This document shows, piece by piece, positions 26,355 through 35,819 of a stretch of DNA of 60,512 nucleotides. The stretch comes from Hafnia alvei (GTDB lineage: Bacteria; Pseudomonadota; Gammaproteobacteria; Enterobacterales; Enterobacteriaceae). A model generated the notes under the pieces. That model had not been told where the DNA came from. It was given only the letters and a program-made list of their open reading frames with translations, and made no database searches. How positions within the stretch are numbered: position 1 is the first letter of the stretch; each line of letters opens with the position of its first letter. The translations under genes were made by a program, and so were the position numbers. The stretch is taken from assembly GCF_900095695.1 (NCBI RefSeq), contig NZ_FMIQ01000054.1:1-60512 (forward strand), written 5' to 3'.

Positions 26355-28025
26355 ATGTATCTAGAACGGATCGAAATTGTCGGTTTCAGAGGGATAAACC
26401 GCCTCTCTTTGACGCTGGATGAGAATACGGTTCTGATCGGTGAAAATGCGTGGGGGAAATCCAGTCTTTTGGATGCGCTAACGCTGTGTCTTTCACCTAA
26501 CGCCGATCTGTATCACTTCGAATCGCAAGATTTCTATTTCCCTCCCGGCGATGAAAGCGCAAAAGAGCGTTACCTGCAAATTGTCTTCGTGTTCTGTGAA
26601 TCAGATGTTGGGCACCACAACGCGCCCCGTTATCGACCACTTTCCTCCCTATGGCAGGAGGGTAACGATCGGTTTCAACGTATCTATTTTCGTCAGGAAG
26701 GCGAGCTGTGTGATGATGGAACGGTGTGTACGTGGCGTTCTTTTCTCGATCAAAATGGCGAACCGCTAAAACTGCATCACGTCGATAAGCTGGCGCGTGA
26801 GATTGTTCGGTTGCATCCGGTACTGCGCCTGCGCGATGCGCGCTTTATTCGCCGATTGCGCCCTAACCCGTTGGCAGAACGCCAGATCCCCGATCAGGCT
26901 GAAATTACCCAGCAGCTAGACGATCTGACGCGTGAAATGGTGCGTAACCCGCAAAAGCTGAGCAATAGCGAACTGCGTCAGGGCCTGAATGCCATGCAGC
27001 TGCTGTTGGAACACTATTTTGCCGAGCAGGGGCAACAGCCACAGAACTCGCGTCGTCGCAGACGTCATAGTGATGAAGTACACGGACGTCAGGCGTGGCG
27101 TTCGCTCGAAAATATGAATCAAATGGTGGCTGAATCCGGCAGTCGAAACATGCGGTTGATTTTGCTGGGGCTATTTTCAACGCTATTGCAGGCTAAAGGC
27201 GCGATCACGCTCGATCCCCATGCGCGTCCTCTGCTGCTGGTGGAAGATCCTGAAACTCGCCTGCATCCGATCATGCTGTCGGTGGCGTGGGGGCTACTCA
27301 ATCAGCTACCGCTGCAAAAAATCACCACCACCAACTCTGGCGAATTACTTTCATTGGTACCGGTTGATCGCGTATGCCGTTTGGTGCGTCAGTCAAATCG
27401 TGTCGCAACCTATCGTATTGGCCCGCAAGGGATGTCACCTGAAGATAGCCGACGGATTGCCTTCCATATTCGATTTAATCGGGCGTCGACGCTGTTTGCC
27501 CGTTGCTGGCTGTTGGTTGAGGGGGAGACGGAGGTTTGGTTGCTCAATGAGCTCGCGCGGCAGTGCGGCTATCATTTCGAAACTGAAGGGATCAAAGTCA
27601 TCGAGTTTGCGCAGTGCGGTATTCGCCCGCTGGTGAAATTTGCGCGCCATATGGGATTAGAGTGGCACGTGCTGGTTGACGGCGACGATGCGGGACGTAA
27701 ATATGCCGCGGCGGTACGTGCGCTGACCGAGCATGCCAAAGAGAATGAACGCGATCGTCTTACAGCACTACCCGCGCCGGATATGGAGCATTACATGTAC
27801 CGTGAGGGATTTGCGTCGGTGTATCACGATATCGCAGGCCTACCGAGCAACGTACCACTTTCAGCGCGTAAGGTGATTACCAAAGCGATACATCGCTCAT
27901 CTAAACCTGATTTAGCCATTTCTGTGGCAGCACAGGCTGAAATTTGGGGTAGAGATTCCGTGCCCGCGCTAATCAAAGGGATGTTTTCACGTGTGATTTG
28001 GTTAGCAAGAGGAAAAGCGGAGTGA
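26355..28025 (+). CDS. ybjD: OLD-family ATP-dependent nuclease-like protein YbjD
   Basis: A 556-residue protein with an ABC/SMC-like ATPase domain split by an insertion and a C-terminal TOPRIM domain. Seen: Walker A GENAWGKSSLLDAL near residues 29-42, the Walker B region LLLVEDPETRLHP near 295, and the TOPRIM acidic motifs LLVEGETEVWLL and LVDGDDAG. OLD proteins are DNA nucleases linked to phage exclusion and repair; the cellular role of YbjD is not settled. Convergent with ybjX, sharing a hairpin. Confidence 0.9.
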   Translation: MYLERIEIVGFRGINRLSLTLDENTVLIGENAWGKSSLLDALTLCLSPNADLYHFESQDFYFPPGDESAKERYLQIVFVFCESDVGHHNAPRYRPLSSLWQEGNDRFQRIYFRQEGELCDDGTVCTWRSFLDQNGEPLKLHHVDKLAREIVRLHPVLRLRDARFIRRLRPNPLAERQIPDQAEITQQLDDLTREMVRNPQKLSNSELRQGLNAMQLLLEHYFAEQGQQPQNSRRRRRHSDEVHGRQAWRSLENMNQMVAESGSRNMRLILLGLFSTLLQAKGAITLDPHARPLLLVEDPETRLHPIMLSVAWGLLNQLPLQKITTTNSGELLSLVPVDRVCRLVRQSNRVATYRIGPQGMSPEDSRRIAFHIRFNRASTLFARCWLLVEGETEVWLLNELARQCGYHFETEGIKVIEFAQCGIRPLVKFARHMGLEWHVLVDGDDAGRKYAAAVRALTEHAKENERDRLTALPAPDMEHYMYREGFASVYHDIAGLPSNVPLSARKVITKAIHRSSKPDLAISVAAQAEIWGRDSVPALIKGMFSRVIWLARGKAE

Positions 28026-28031
28026 AATTAG

Positions 28032-28060
28032 AGCCGCCATCCATATTAAGAATGGCGGCT
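28032..28060. terminator. Bidirectional hairpin between ybjD and ybjX
   Basis: agccgccat / atggcggct stem between convergent genes, with a short T-containing tail (TTCTGTG) on the plus strand. Confidence 0.65.
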
Positions 28061-28071
28061 TCTGTGTGAGG

Positions 28072-29022
28072 TTAACGACTCAGCGCTGCGTGAGCGGCTA
28101 ATTCAAGGTCGTCCAGCAACTGGTAGCGGCGGCGATATTCGGCGCGTTTTTTGCTGGCGATCTCTTCCAACGATTTTCTGGCAATCGTTAATGGTAGGCG
28201 GAAATAACCTTCCTGCGTTGTTTCTGCGCCGATTGAGAGCCAGAAGCTGTCGTAGTCAGACATCATCCTGCTGCTTTTCTTTTTGTTGTAGCGCCAGTTT
28301 TTATAGATATGGGTGTCATTGCCGACGGCTAATATCTGTTCGCACCCCACACTCTTGACAAATAAGCAAAGTGCCTGCATCAAAAGGCGCTTAGGGAATA
28401 AGCCATGGCATTCTTTGGTTGCGGTCTGAATAAGCTCATGAGGGACAGATCGTTTTGGTCCCTGTAATCCACCGACGAATAACGTTTTTTTATCCAAATA
28501 GGTGAGCAGGGTAAATGTGCATTCAGACAGCATGGTGCCTTCATCGTTATAAAATAATAACGATAGCTCGCCTTCTTTATTCAGACTATCTATAGGGCTT
28601 ATCCCTATGCGGAATAACTGGCCGTTTTTCCCAATTATTTCACACAGATAATACGGCTTGGCATTATATATTTTGCGCAAAACGCTGTGCGGCAGCGCGT
28701 CATCCATCATCTGGTAATGTTCGCCAATGGCTTTGACGGTGTCTTGGCGCTTGAAGTGAACATTCAGATAGGGGTGATGAAGTTTACACGGCAGGCGAGG
28801 CTGAGCTAAAAGCACGTCCTGGCAGGTTGGAATTGCAGCAATGTTTTCCAGCAACTTTATGGTTGTCAGCGGGGCTAACAGCGTTCTGAGCGCAAATTTC
28901 GCGCGGTAATTTTTCGCATGCCAAAGACGCCCCGGCTTTAAGTCTCCTTTCACCAGAGAGTTAAAAAGCTGGAAACCCGTCATGGATGGATCTGCTGTGC
29001 GTTCGACGCTGATTTGAGACAT
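28072..29022 (-). CDS. ybjX: DUF535 / VirK family protein YbjX
   Basis: A 316-residue DUF535 protein like E. coli YbjX and Shigella VirK. Landmarks: an N-terminal basic region, LLFYNDEGTMLSECTFTLL in the middle, VGGLQGPKR, and the conserved DYDSFWLSIGAE near residue 255. There is no signal peptide or membrane helix. Its relatives are linked to PhoP-regulated surface adaptation; the biochemical role is unknown. In E. coli macAB follows; here cspD is next. Confidence 0.88.
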   Translation of the reverse strand: MSQISVERTADPSMTGFQLFNSLVKGDLKPGRLWHAKNYRAKFALRTLLAPLTTIKLLENIAAIPTCQDVLLAQPRLPCKLHHPYLNVHFKRQDTVKAIGEHYQMMDDALPHSVLRKIYNAKPYYLCEIIGKNGQLFRIGISPIDSLNKEGELSLLFYNDEGTMLSECTFTLLTYLDKKTLFVGGLQGPKRSVPHELIQTATKECHGLFPKRLLMQALCLFVKSVGCEQILAVGNDTHIYKNWRYNKKKSSRMMSDYDSFWLSIGAETTQEGYFRLPLTIARKSLEEIASKKRAEYRRRYQLLDDLELAAHAALSR

Positions 29023-29385
29023 ACGATATACCTGATAGAACGTTGCTGTTTTTAATTTCTACCAAATAGTTAAACAGGCCAAACCTCAACAGCAATTAAA
29101 TCAGCGTGCTAGCTGAACGTATTTTAAATAATTATCTTATTCTCGTTGATGATTTATTTACTGAATGGCCAATGTGAACGAATAAATAACAATTCATGTT
29201 AATTATTAGAAAGTTAATTAATTGTGAGGGAGAGGGCGGCGTCTTGGCCTTGAAAAAAAGGGAAATGCCACTATCTAACAAAGAGGCAGATAACGTATTG
29301 CCATGATGAGACGCGTTTATGATGAACAATGCCAGCGCGGGGCTGGCATGGATCTGATGTCGTTACTTCGAGCGCAGAGAAGATG
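29023..29385. other. Intergenic region between ybjX and cspD
   Basis: AT-rich, about 360 bases. It holds the ybjX promoter and, at its right end, the cspD terminator. A 65-codon open frame on the minus strand has no ribosome site or recognisable content. The macAB genes that E. coli carries here are absent. Confidence 0.6.
29329..29349 (-). terminator. Hairpin after cspD
   Basis: ATGCCAGC, loop CCCGC, GCTGGCAT on the minus strand downstream of cspD; weak T tract (TGTTC). Confidence 0.55.
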
Positions 29386-29607
29386 TTAGGCCGTCATCTC
29401 TACTTCGATGGGAACGATGGTGTTGGCGTGGTTACCCTTAGGGCCTTCTTGCACATTAAATTGGACTTGTTGCCCGGCTTTCAGTGTGCGGTAACCCTCC
29501 ATCTGAATTGAGGAATAGTGTGCAAAAATGTCTTCGCCACCGTTCAGAGGACAGATAAAGCCAAAACCTTTTGCATTATTGAACCATTTAACGGTACCCG
29601 TCTCCAT
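29386..29607 (-). CDS. cspD: Cold shock-like protein CspD
   Basis: A 73-residue CspA-family OB-fold protein with both nucleic-acid-binding motifs, GFGFI (RNP1 type) and DIFAHYS (RNP2 type). In E. coli CspD is induced in stationary phase and inhibits DNA replication by binding single-stranded DNA; it is not cold-induced. Its position divergent from clpSA is the E. coli arrangement and identifies it among the Csp paralogues. Confidence 0.93.
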   Translation of the reverse strand: METGTVKWFNNAKGFGFICPLNGGEDIFAHYSSIQMEGYRTLKAGQQVQFNVQEGPKGNHANTIVPIEVEMTA

Positions 29608-30194
29608 GCTTATACAACCCTCGCCATGCTGTGATAAGAGATTTGTACGATTGACCTAGAGTCATCGGCAAAACTCACTATGTATGTTATGAGATAAGAT
29701 TGATGCCCTTCATTCTTCATACCGTTGGTTTCGGTTAACACGAACCAACGATTGATGCTGTTAGGGCAGATACAGGACGTGTTCTTAAGATGTTCGATTA
29801 ACGCACCACATGGTGGTACTGAACAGCTTAGGAACTCCCACTACGGGTGCCGAAAAGATCTGTTAATCAAGCGATTAATATCTTCAGTTTGAAACAGGAA
29901 CTTATCGGTCGAAACGGCATCGATTTGTATGAATCGTCACCAGCTTACAAATTTACACTCTAGTGTATGCCGCTAGTTCGTCAAGCAATGGCTATTTTTA
30001 ACACAGTGTATTGTGATGAAAGTTTGAAGCAGATAACGCTATTTATACGAACCGGGTAAAATTTAATCACTTAATGCAACGCAAATAACACAACTGTGAA
30101 GATTTGTGTCACAGTTAAGTCACTAGCAAGAAAGACATGTGGTTATGCGATCGTGGTCTGTATCGCATAATGGTTAACAGAGAATGGGCAGGAC
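29608..30194. other. Divergent promoter region of cspD and clpS
   Basis: About 590 bases without a gene, longer than in E. coli. It contains a hairpin at 29723-29750 (CGTTGGTT...AACCAACG). I see no tRNA and no convincing small frame. Confidence 0.5.
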
Positions 30195-30518
30195 ATGGCA
30201 AACCAAAACGAGTGGCTGAATTTTGAACAATTAGCCGACAGCAAACAAATCGATGAGGTAAAACCGCCGTCAATGTATAAAGTTATACTTAACAATGACG
30301 ACTACACACCGATGGAATTTGTGATTGACGTCCTGCAAAAGTTTTTTTCATATGATATTGAACGTGCAACGCAGTTGATGCTTACTGTGCATTATAAAGG
30401 AAAAGCGATTTGCGGTGTTTTCACCGCTGAGGTGGCGGAAACTAAAGTCGCTCACGTCAATCGGTATGCGCGGGAGAACGAGCATCCACTGTTGTGTACG
30501 TTAGAAAAGGCCGGTTAA
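30195..30518 (+). CDS. clpS: ClpS adaptor of the ClpAP protease
   Basis: A 107-residue adaptor that binds N-end-rule substrates and hands them to ClpA. The flexible N-terminal tail (about 1-25) is followed by the conserved core with [15 protein letters not shown], which forms the hydrophobic pocket for N-terminal Leu, Phe, Tyr or Trp, and the [20 protein letters not shown] block. It directly precedes clpA by 26 bases. The Leu/Phe transferase gene aat, which generates its substrates, is nearby at 33304. Confidence 0.96.
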   Translation: MANQNEWLNFEQLADSKQIDEVKPPSMYKVILNNDDYTPMEFVIDVLQKFFSYDIERATQLMLTVHYKGKAICGVFTAEVAETKVAHVNRYARENEHPLLCTLEKAG

Positions 30519-30544
30519 CGGCCGCTTAAATGGGGGAGGTGCCT

Positions 30545-32821
30545 ATGCTCAATCAAGAACTGGAACTCAGTCTCAACATGGCGTTCGCCAGAGCGCGCGA
30601 GCATCGCCATGAGTTTATGACCGTGGAGCACCTGCTGCTGGCACTGCTTAGTAACCCTGCTGCGCGTGAAGCGCTTGAGGCTTGCTCTGTTGATCTAGCC
30701 GCTTTGCGTCAAGAACTCGAAACCTTTATTGAACAAACCACACCCACGTTACCTAACGGTGAAGCGGAACGTGATACTCAGCCTACGCTGAGTTTCCAAC
30801 GCGTTCTGCAGCGTGCTGTTTTCCATGTTCAGTCCTCAGGCCGCAATGAAGTCAGCGGTGCCAACGTACTGGTCGCGATTTTCAGCGAGCAGGAGTCGCA
30901 GGCCGCGTATTTGTTGCGTAAGCACGACGTGAGCCGCTTGGACATCGTGAACTTTATCTCGCATGGCACACGCAAAGACGAAACTGGACAGGCACCCAAT
31001 GCCGAAAATCCAGCACCGGAAGAGCCTGCTAGCGGTGAAGATCGCATGGAGAACTTCACCACGAACTTAAACCAGCTTGCACGCGTCGGTGGTATCGATC
31101 CGTTGATTGGTCGCGATAAAGAGCTGGAGCGTGCGATTCAGGTTCTGTGCCGTCGTCGTAAAAACAACCCGCTATTGGTTGGGGAATCCGGCGTCGGTAA
31201 AACCGCGATTGCGGAAGGACTAGCTTGGCGAATTGTGCAGGGCGACGTGCCAGAGGTGATGGCGGATTGCACCCTGTATTCACTGGATATTGGTTCATTG
31301 CTGGCGGGGACGAAATACCGTGGCGACTTTGAGAAACGCTTCAAAGCGTTGCTCAAGCAGCTTGAGCAAGATACCGATAGCATTCTGTTTATCGATGAAA
31401 TTCATACCATCATCGGTGCGGGGGCGGCGTCTGGTGGGCAGGTTGATGCGGCTAACCTGATCAAACCGCTGCTGTCTAGCGGCAAGATCCGCGTGATCGG
31501 ATCGACGACCTATCAAGAGTTCAGCAATATCTTTGAAAAAGATCGTGCCTTAGCGCGTCGTTTCCAGAAGATCGATATTACTGAGCCAACCCCAGATGAA
31601 ACGGTTCAGATCCTTAATGGTCTGAAACCAAAATATGAAGCTCACCACGACGTGCGCTATACCGCGAAAGCGATTCGCGCGGCGGTTGAGCTGTCGGTTA
31701 AATACATTAATGATCGCCATTTGCCAGATAAGGCCATTGACGTTATTGATGAAGCGGGCGCTCGTAGTCGTTTAATGCCGGTGAGCAAGCGCAAGAAAAC
31801 CGTCAACGTGGCTGATATTGAATCTGTGGTTGCACGTATTGCGCGCATTCCAGAGAAAACCGTATCAGCCAGCGATCGCGATGTGCTGAAAAGCTTGGGC
31901 GATCGCCTGAAAATGTTGGTGTTTGGACAGGATAAAGCCATCAGTGCGCTGACCGAAGCGATCAAAATGAGTCGTGCAGGTCTAGGACAAGATCATAAAC
32001 CGGTCGGTTCGTTCTTGTTTGCAGGCCCAACGGGCGTAGGTAAAACCGAAGTCACCGTTCAATTGGCGAAAGCCTTGGATATTGAACTGCTGCGTTTTGA
32101 TATGTCCGAATATATGGAACGTCATACCGTTAGCCGTTTGATTGGTGCGCCTCCGGGATACGTCGGTTTTGATCAAGGTGGTTTGCTGACGGATGCGGTT
32201 ATTAAACATCCTCACGCGGTTCTGTTGCTGGATGAAATCGAAAAAGCGCATCCTGACGTCTTCAACCTGCTGTTACAGGTGATGGACAACGGCACCTTAA
32301 CCGACAATAACGGCCGCAAAGCCGATTTCCGTAACGTGATTTTGGTGATGACGACCAACGCCGGCGTGCGTGAAACTCAGCGTAAATCAATTGGTTTTGC
32401 GCAGCAGGACAACAGCACCGATGCGATGGAAGAGATCAAGAAGGTGTTCACGCCAGAGTTCCGTAACCGTCTGGATAACATCATTTGGTTTAACCATCTG
32501 TCGACTGACATTATTCAGCAGGTGGTGGATAAGTTCATCGTCGAACTGCAGGCTCAGCTAGATGCTAAAGGCGTTTCGTTGGAAGTGAGCGAAGCAGCGC
32601 GTTTGTGGCTGGCAGAGAAAGGCTACGATCACGCGATGGGCGCTCGTCCGATGGTGCGTGTGGTGCAGGAAAATCTGAAAAAACCGTTGGCGAACGAATT
32701 GCTGTTTGGTTCGTTGGTGGATGGCGGCTCGGTCACCGTTGATTTGAGCGAAGATAAGCAGCAGTTAACGTATGAATTTTGCAGCGCACAGAAGCGTAAA
32801 GCTGAAGACGCCCTGCATTAA
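30545..32821 (+). CDS. clpA: ATP-dependent Clp protease ATPase subunit ClpA
   Basis: The 758-residue AAA+ unfoldase of the ClpAP protease. N-terminal double-Clp domain (about 1-142), then D1 with Walker A GESGVGKT and Walker B ILFIDEIHT, and D2 with Walker A GPTGVGKTEV and Walker B LLLDEIEKAHPDV. ATG 30545 is chosen over one five codons upstream because GGAGG sits six bases before it and the length then equals E. coli ClpA. It forms an operon with clpS and ends with a strong terminator. The tRNA gene serW that follows in E. coli was not found. Confidence 0.96.
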   Translation: MLNQELELSLNMAFARAREHRHEFMTVEHLLLALLSNPAAREALEACSVDLAALRQELETFIEQTTPTLPNGEAERDTQPTLSFQRVLQRAVFHVQSSGRNEVSGANVLVAIFSEQESQAAYLLRKHDVSRLDIVNFISHGTRKDETGQAPNAENPAPEEPASGEDRMENFTTNLNQLARVGGIDPLIGRDKELERAIQVLCRRRKNNPLLVGESGVGKTAIAEGLAWRIVQGDVPEVMADCTLYSLDIGSLLAGTKYRGDFEKRFKALLKQLEQDTDSILFIDEIHTIIGAGAASGGQVDAANLIKPLLSSGKIRVIGSTTYQEFSNIFEKDRALARRFQKIDITEPTPDETVQILNGLKPKYEAHHDVRYTAKAIRAAVELSVKYINDRHLPDKAIDVIDEAGARSRLMPVSKRKKTVNVADIESVVARIARIPEKTVSASDRDVLKSLGDRLKMLVFGQDKAISALTEAIKMSRAGLGQDHKPVGSFLFAGPTGVGKTEVTVQLAKALDIELLRFDMSEYMERHTVSRLIGAPPGYVGFDQGGLLTDAVIKHPHAVLLLDEIEKAHPDVFNLLLQVMDNGTLTDNNGRKADFRNVILVMTTNAGVRETQRKSIGFAQQDNSTDAMEEIKKVFTPEFRNRLDNIIWFNHLSTDIIQQVVDKFIVELQAQLDAKGVSLEVSEAARLWLAEKGYDHAMGARPMVRVVQENLKKPLANELLFGSLVDGGSVTVDLSEDKQQLTYEFCSAQKRKAEDALH

Positions 32822-32838
32822 CCGAAGCTGAAAAAGTA

Positions 32839-32865
32839 AAAGAGCGCCAAAAGGCGCTCTTTTTT
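32839..32865 (+). terminator. Rho-independent terminator after clpA
   Basis: aaagagcgcc AAAA ggcgctctttttt: strong stem with a six-T tail. Confidence 0.9.
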
Positions 32866-32989
32866 ATGGCTGAAACTTAAGTTTTTCAGCTAACTCACAG
32901 TGATATTTATGTGTCTCGTCAGACGTCATATCACCGCGAGTATAATTTATGCCGCAGATGCGTGAACGCAGGTGCGCAGGGTGAGCCTA

Positions 32990-33238
<249 letters not shown>

Positions 33239-33303
33239 TTAATCGGCAAGATAATGCCGAAAAACCCCGATTATGTAAAGGAGTGTCGGTTGTTCTTCAT
33301 CCA

Positions 33304-34035
33304 TTACGGGCAATTTTGATGGGGTTTTATCGCAAACTCGCGTGAAATAATAGTTTGGGGTTTCCAGCAGGCGGGATTAATTACCTTATTCTGGTCAATC
33401 CGTAAGTGGTGTAAATAATCACTGCGCGGGATATTACGCGCACCTAACGACTCAGTGTGCGCGTTAAGCACCTGACAGTCAATTAATGTTCCCCCAAACG
33501 ACACAAAATGCTCACAAAACGCAATCAGTGCCGTTTTGGAGGCGTTTGTTGCGCGGCTGAACATCGACTCGCCGCAAAAGAGAGAACCTTGTAACACGCC
33601 ATACAGGCCGCCTACGAGCCGATTTTCCTGCCAGACCTCGACGGAGTGCGCATAGCCCTGCTCGTGCAGCTTTAAATAAGCTTGCTGCACGTCTTCACCA
33701 ATCCATGTGCCTTCTTCGCGTTGATCGGCACATTCACGAATGACATCGGCAAACACCTGATTAATCGTGACTTCAAAATCGTGCTTACGTAAAAATTTCG
33801 CCATGCTGCGGCTAATGTGCAACTCATGCGGGAATAAAACCGCACGTGGATCGGGCGACCACCAGAGAATGATGTCCCCTGGGGTGAACCAAGGGAATAT
33901 CCCCGCGCCGTAGGCGGCCAGTAAACGGGCAGGGCGCAAATCCCCGCCAATAGCCAGTAGCCCATTCGGTTCACGCAGTGCGAGATCCGTTGGGGGAAAC
34001 AACGTTGATTGCCGATCCAGTTGCATGATGCGCAT
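33304..34035 (-). CDS. aat: Leucyl/phenylalanyl-tRNA--protein transferase
   Basis: A 243-residue transferase that attaches Leu or Phe to proteins starting with Arg or Lys, marking them for ClpS/ClpAP. The conserved segments [43 protein letters not shown] and [16 protein letters not shown] are all present. ATG 34035 is used; the TTG just before it is less likely. The C terminus differs from E. coli. It follows cydC on the same strand, as in E. coli. Confidence 0.94.
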   Translation of the reverse strand: MRIMQLDRQSTLFPPTDLALREPNGLLAIGGDLRPARLLAAYGAGIFPWFTPGDIILWWSPDPRAVLFPHELHISRSMAKFLRKHDFEVTINQVFADVIRECADQREEGTWIGEDVQQAYLKLHEQGYAHSVEVWQENRLVGGLYGVLQGSLFCGESMFSRATNASKTALIAFCEHFVSFGGTLIDCQVLNAHTESLGARNIPRSDYLHHLRIDQNKVINPACWKPQTIISREFAIKPHQNCP

Positions 34036-34095
34036 CAAAATATTCCAATCTGAATGAAAAACATCATTGGCCTTGTTTACTACCGTTCATAATAA

Positions 34096-35817
34096 CTATA
34101 GCCGTTGGCACAGTTGATAATATCGGCCTTTTGCGTCAAGAAGTTTAGCGTGATGACCTTGTTCGACGATCTGGCCATTTTCCATCACACAGACACGATC
34201 CATTTTATCCAAGCCTTGTAGGCGATGCGTAATTAGGATCAGCGTCTTGTGTTGGCAATGCTGCATGATGAGCTCAAGGATCTGTTTCTCGGTGTCAGCG
34301 TCCAAGCCTTCAGTGGGCTCATCCAGCAGCAACAGCGGTGAGCGATGCAGCAACGCGCGAGCAATGCCTAAGCGACGTTGCTCACCGCCTGAGAGTGGTC
34401 GGCCGCCGTCGCCGAGCCATGCATTCAGTCCTGTGTCTTCTAACAGTTTGCCCAGACCTACCTGTTCCAATACGGTTTTTAGTTCAAGATCGGTAGCGTG
34501 GTCATTGGCGATTTTTAAATTATCACGCAGGGTTGAGCTAAAAACATGTACGCGCTGGCTGACGACACCAGTGGCTTGTCGCAGCGTTGCTTCATCAAAG
34601 GTAGGCAGCGGTATGTCATTCAGGCGAATCTCGCCCTGAGAGCAGTCCCATGCGCGTGTTATCAGCTGTAACAGGGTCGATTTGCCACAGCCGGTACGTC
34701 CGAGCAGGGCGATTTTCTCTCCAGGCCGCACCGAAAGGGAAATATCGTTAAGTACTGAAACCGGCTGGTTTGGATAGCTGAAGCTAACGTGGTTAATGTT
34801 AACGGCAATCTGTTCGCTCAGTGCGGGGCCTGATAGAGGGAATGTCACCTCGGGTTTTTGGTCGATCATTTGCGCTACACGCGTCGCTGATGCCGTGACC
34901 TGCCCCAAATGCTGGAAGGCGCCTGCAACCGGTGCTAAGGCTTCAAACGCGGCCAGTGAGGAGAAGACAAACAGCGCTATCAGCGCCCCCGGCTGAGCAT
35001 CGTGCCCAACGCCACCGGCGGCGAGCCAGAGCATTAAGGTGAACGTTAGCCCCGACGCCAAAATCATTAAAGCCTGCGCGGCGCCGGTTAAGGACGCCTG
35101 TTTCTGTTGCTGCTGTTGCCATTCACGTTCTTTGGCGTCCAGCGCCTGACGGAAACGGTCAGCCGCGCCATAGATGGCGAGTTCTGCTTGTCCTGCGACC
35201 CACGTAATCAATAGTGTGCGGTAGTCGGCACGGAGTTCAGTGAGCGCAATCCCTACGGGCTTTCCTGCTTGATAAAAACCCAGCGGCAGGCAAAACAGCA
35301 ACATCAGCATGATGCCGCCTAGCGTGATTGCTAGCGTGGGATCGAACCAAGACAAACCGGCCGTAACGACCACGATCACCACGATGGCGCTAATCAGCGG
35401 AGATATGACGCGCAGATAGAGATGATCGAGAGTGTCTACGTCGGCAACCAAACGGTTGAGTAACTCCGCCTGACGAAAACGCGCAATGGCTCCCGGCGAC
35501 AGCGGCAGTATTTTACTAAAGGTAAATACGCGCAGATGGGAAAGCACGCGAAACGTTGCATCATGGCTGACAACGCGCTCGGCGTAACGTCCTGCGGTGC
35601 GGATTATCGCCGCGCCGCGTACGCCAGCCGCTGGCAGCATATAGTTAAATGTCATCAGCCCCGCAAGCCCAGCCAGCGCCGATGCAGCAAGGAACCAGCC
35701 CGAAAGCATCAAAAGCCCAATGCTGGCGAGAAGGGTAACGATAGCCAGAACTACGCCCAGTGAGATGAGGAACCAGTGGCGGCGATAGAGTGCTAAAAAC
35801 GGCAATAGTACGCGCAT
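34096..35817 (-). CDS. cydC: Heterodimeric ABC exporter subunit CydC
   Basis: A 573-residue membrane-spanning half-transporter that, with CydD, exports glutathione and cysteine to the periplasm and is needed for cytochrome bd assembly. The N-terminal six-helix transmembrane domain spans about 1-310. The nucleotide-binding domain has Walker A GRTGCGKSTL, signature LSGGEQRR and Walker B LLLLDEP. It begins two bases after the cydD stop, so the two are translationally linked. Confidence 0.95.
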   Translation of the reverse strand: MRVLLPFLALYRRHWFLISLGVVLAIVTLLASIGLLMLSGWFLAASALAGLAGLMTFNYMLPAAGVRGAAIIRTAGRYAERVVSHDATFRVLSHLRVFTFSKILPLSPGAIARFRQAELLNRLVADVDTLDHLYLRVISPLISAIVVIVVVTAGLSWFDPTLAITLGGIMLMLLFCLPLGFYQAGKPVGIALTELRADYRTLLITWVAGQAELAIYGAADRFRQALDAKEREWQQQQQKQASLTGAAQALMILASGLTFTLMLWLAAGGVGHDAQPGALIALFVFSSLAAFEALAPVAGAFQHLGQVTASATRVAQMIDQKPEVTFPLSGPALSEQIAVNINHVSFSYPNQPVSVLNDISLSVRPGEKIALLGRTGCGKSTLLQLITRAWDCSQGEIRLNDIPLPTFDEATLRQATGVVSQRVHVFSSTLRDNLKIANDHATDLELKTVLEQVGLGKLLEDTGLNAWLGDGGRPLSGGEQRRLGIARALLHRSPLLLLDEPTEGLDADTEKQILELIMQHCQHKTLILITHRLQGLDKMDRVCVMENGQIVEQGHHAKLLDAKGRYYQLCQRL

Positions 35818-35819
35818 GG

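Noticed and set aside
29132-29329. 65-codon open frame between ybjX and cspD
   Set aside because: No ribosome site, no recognisable content, and it ends inside the AT-rich gap; it also overlaps the cspD terminator.
32867-32989. Searched for tRNA-Ser (serW) between clpA and infA
   Set aside because: No sequence resembling the acceptor end or T-loop (GGTTCGAATCC) on either strand by eye.
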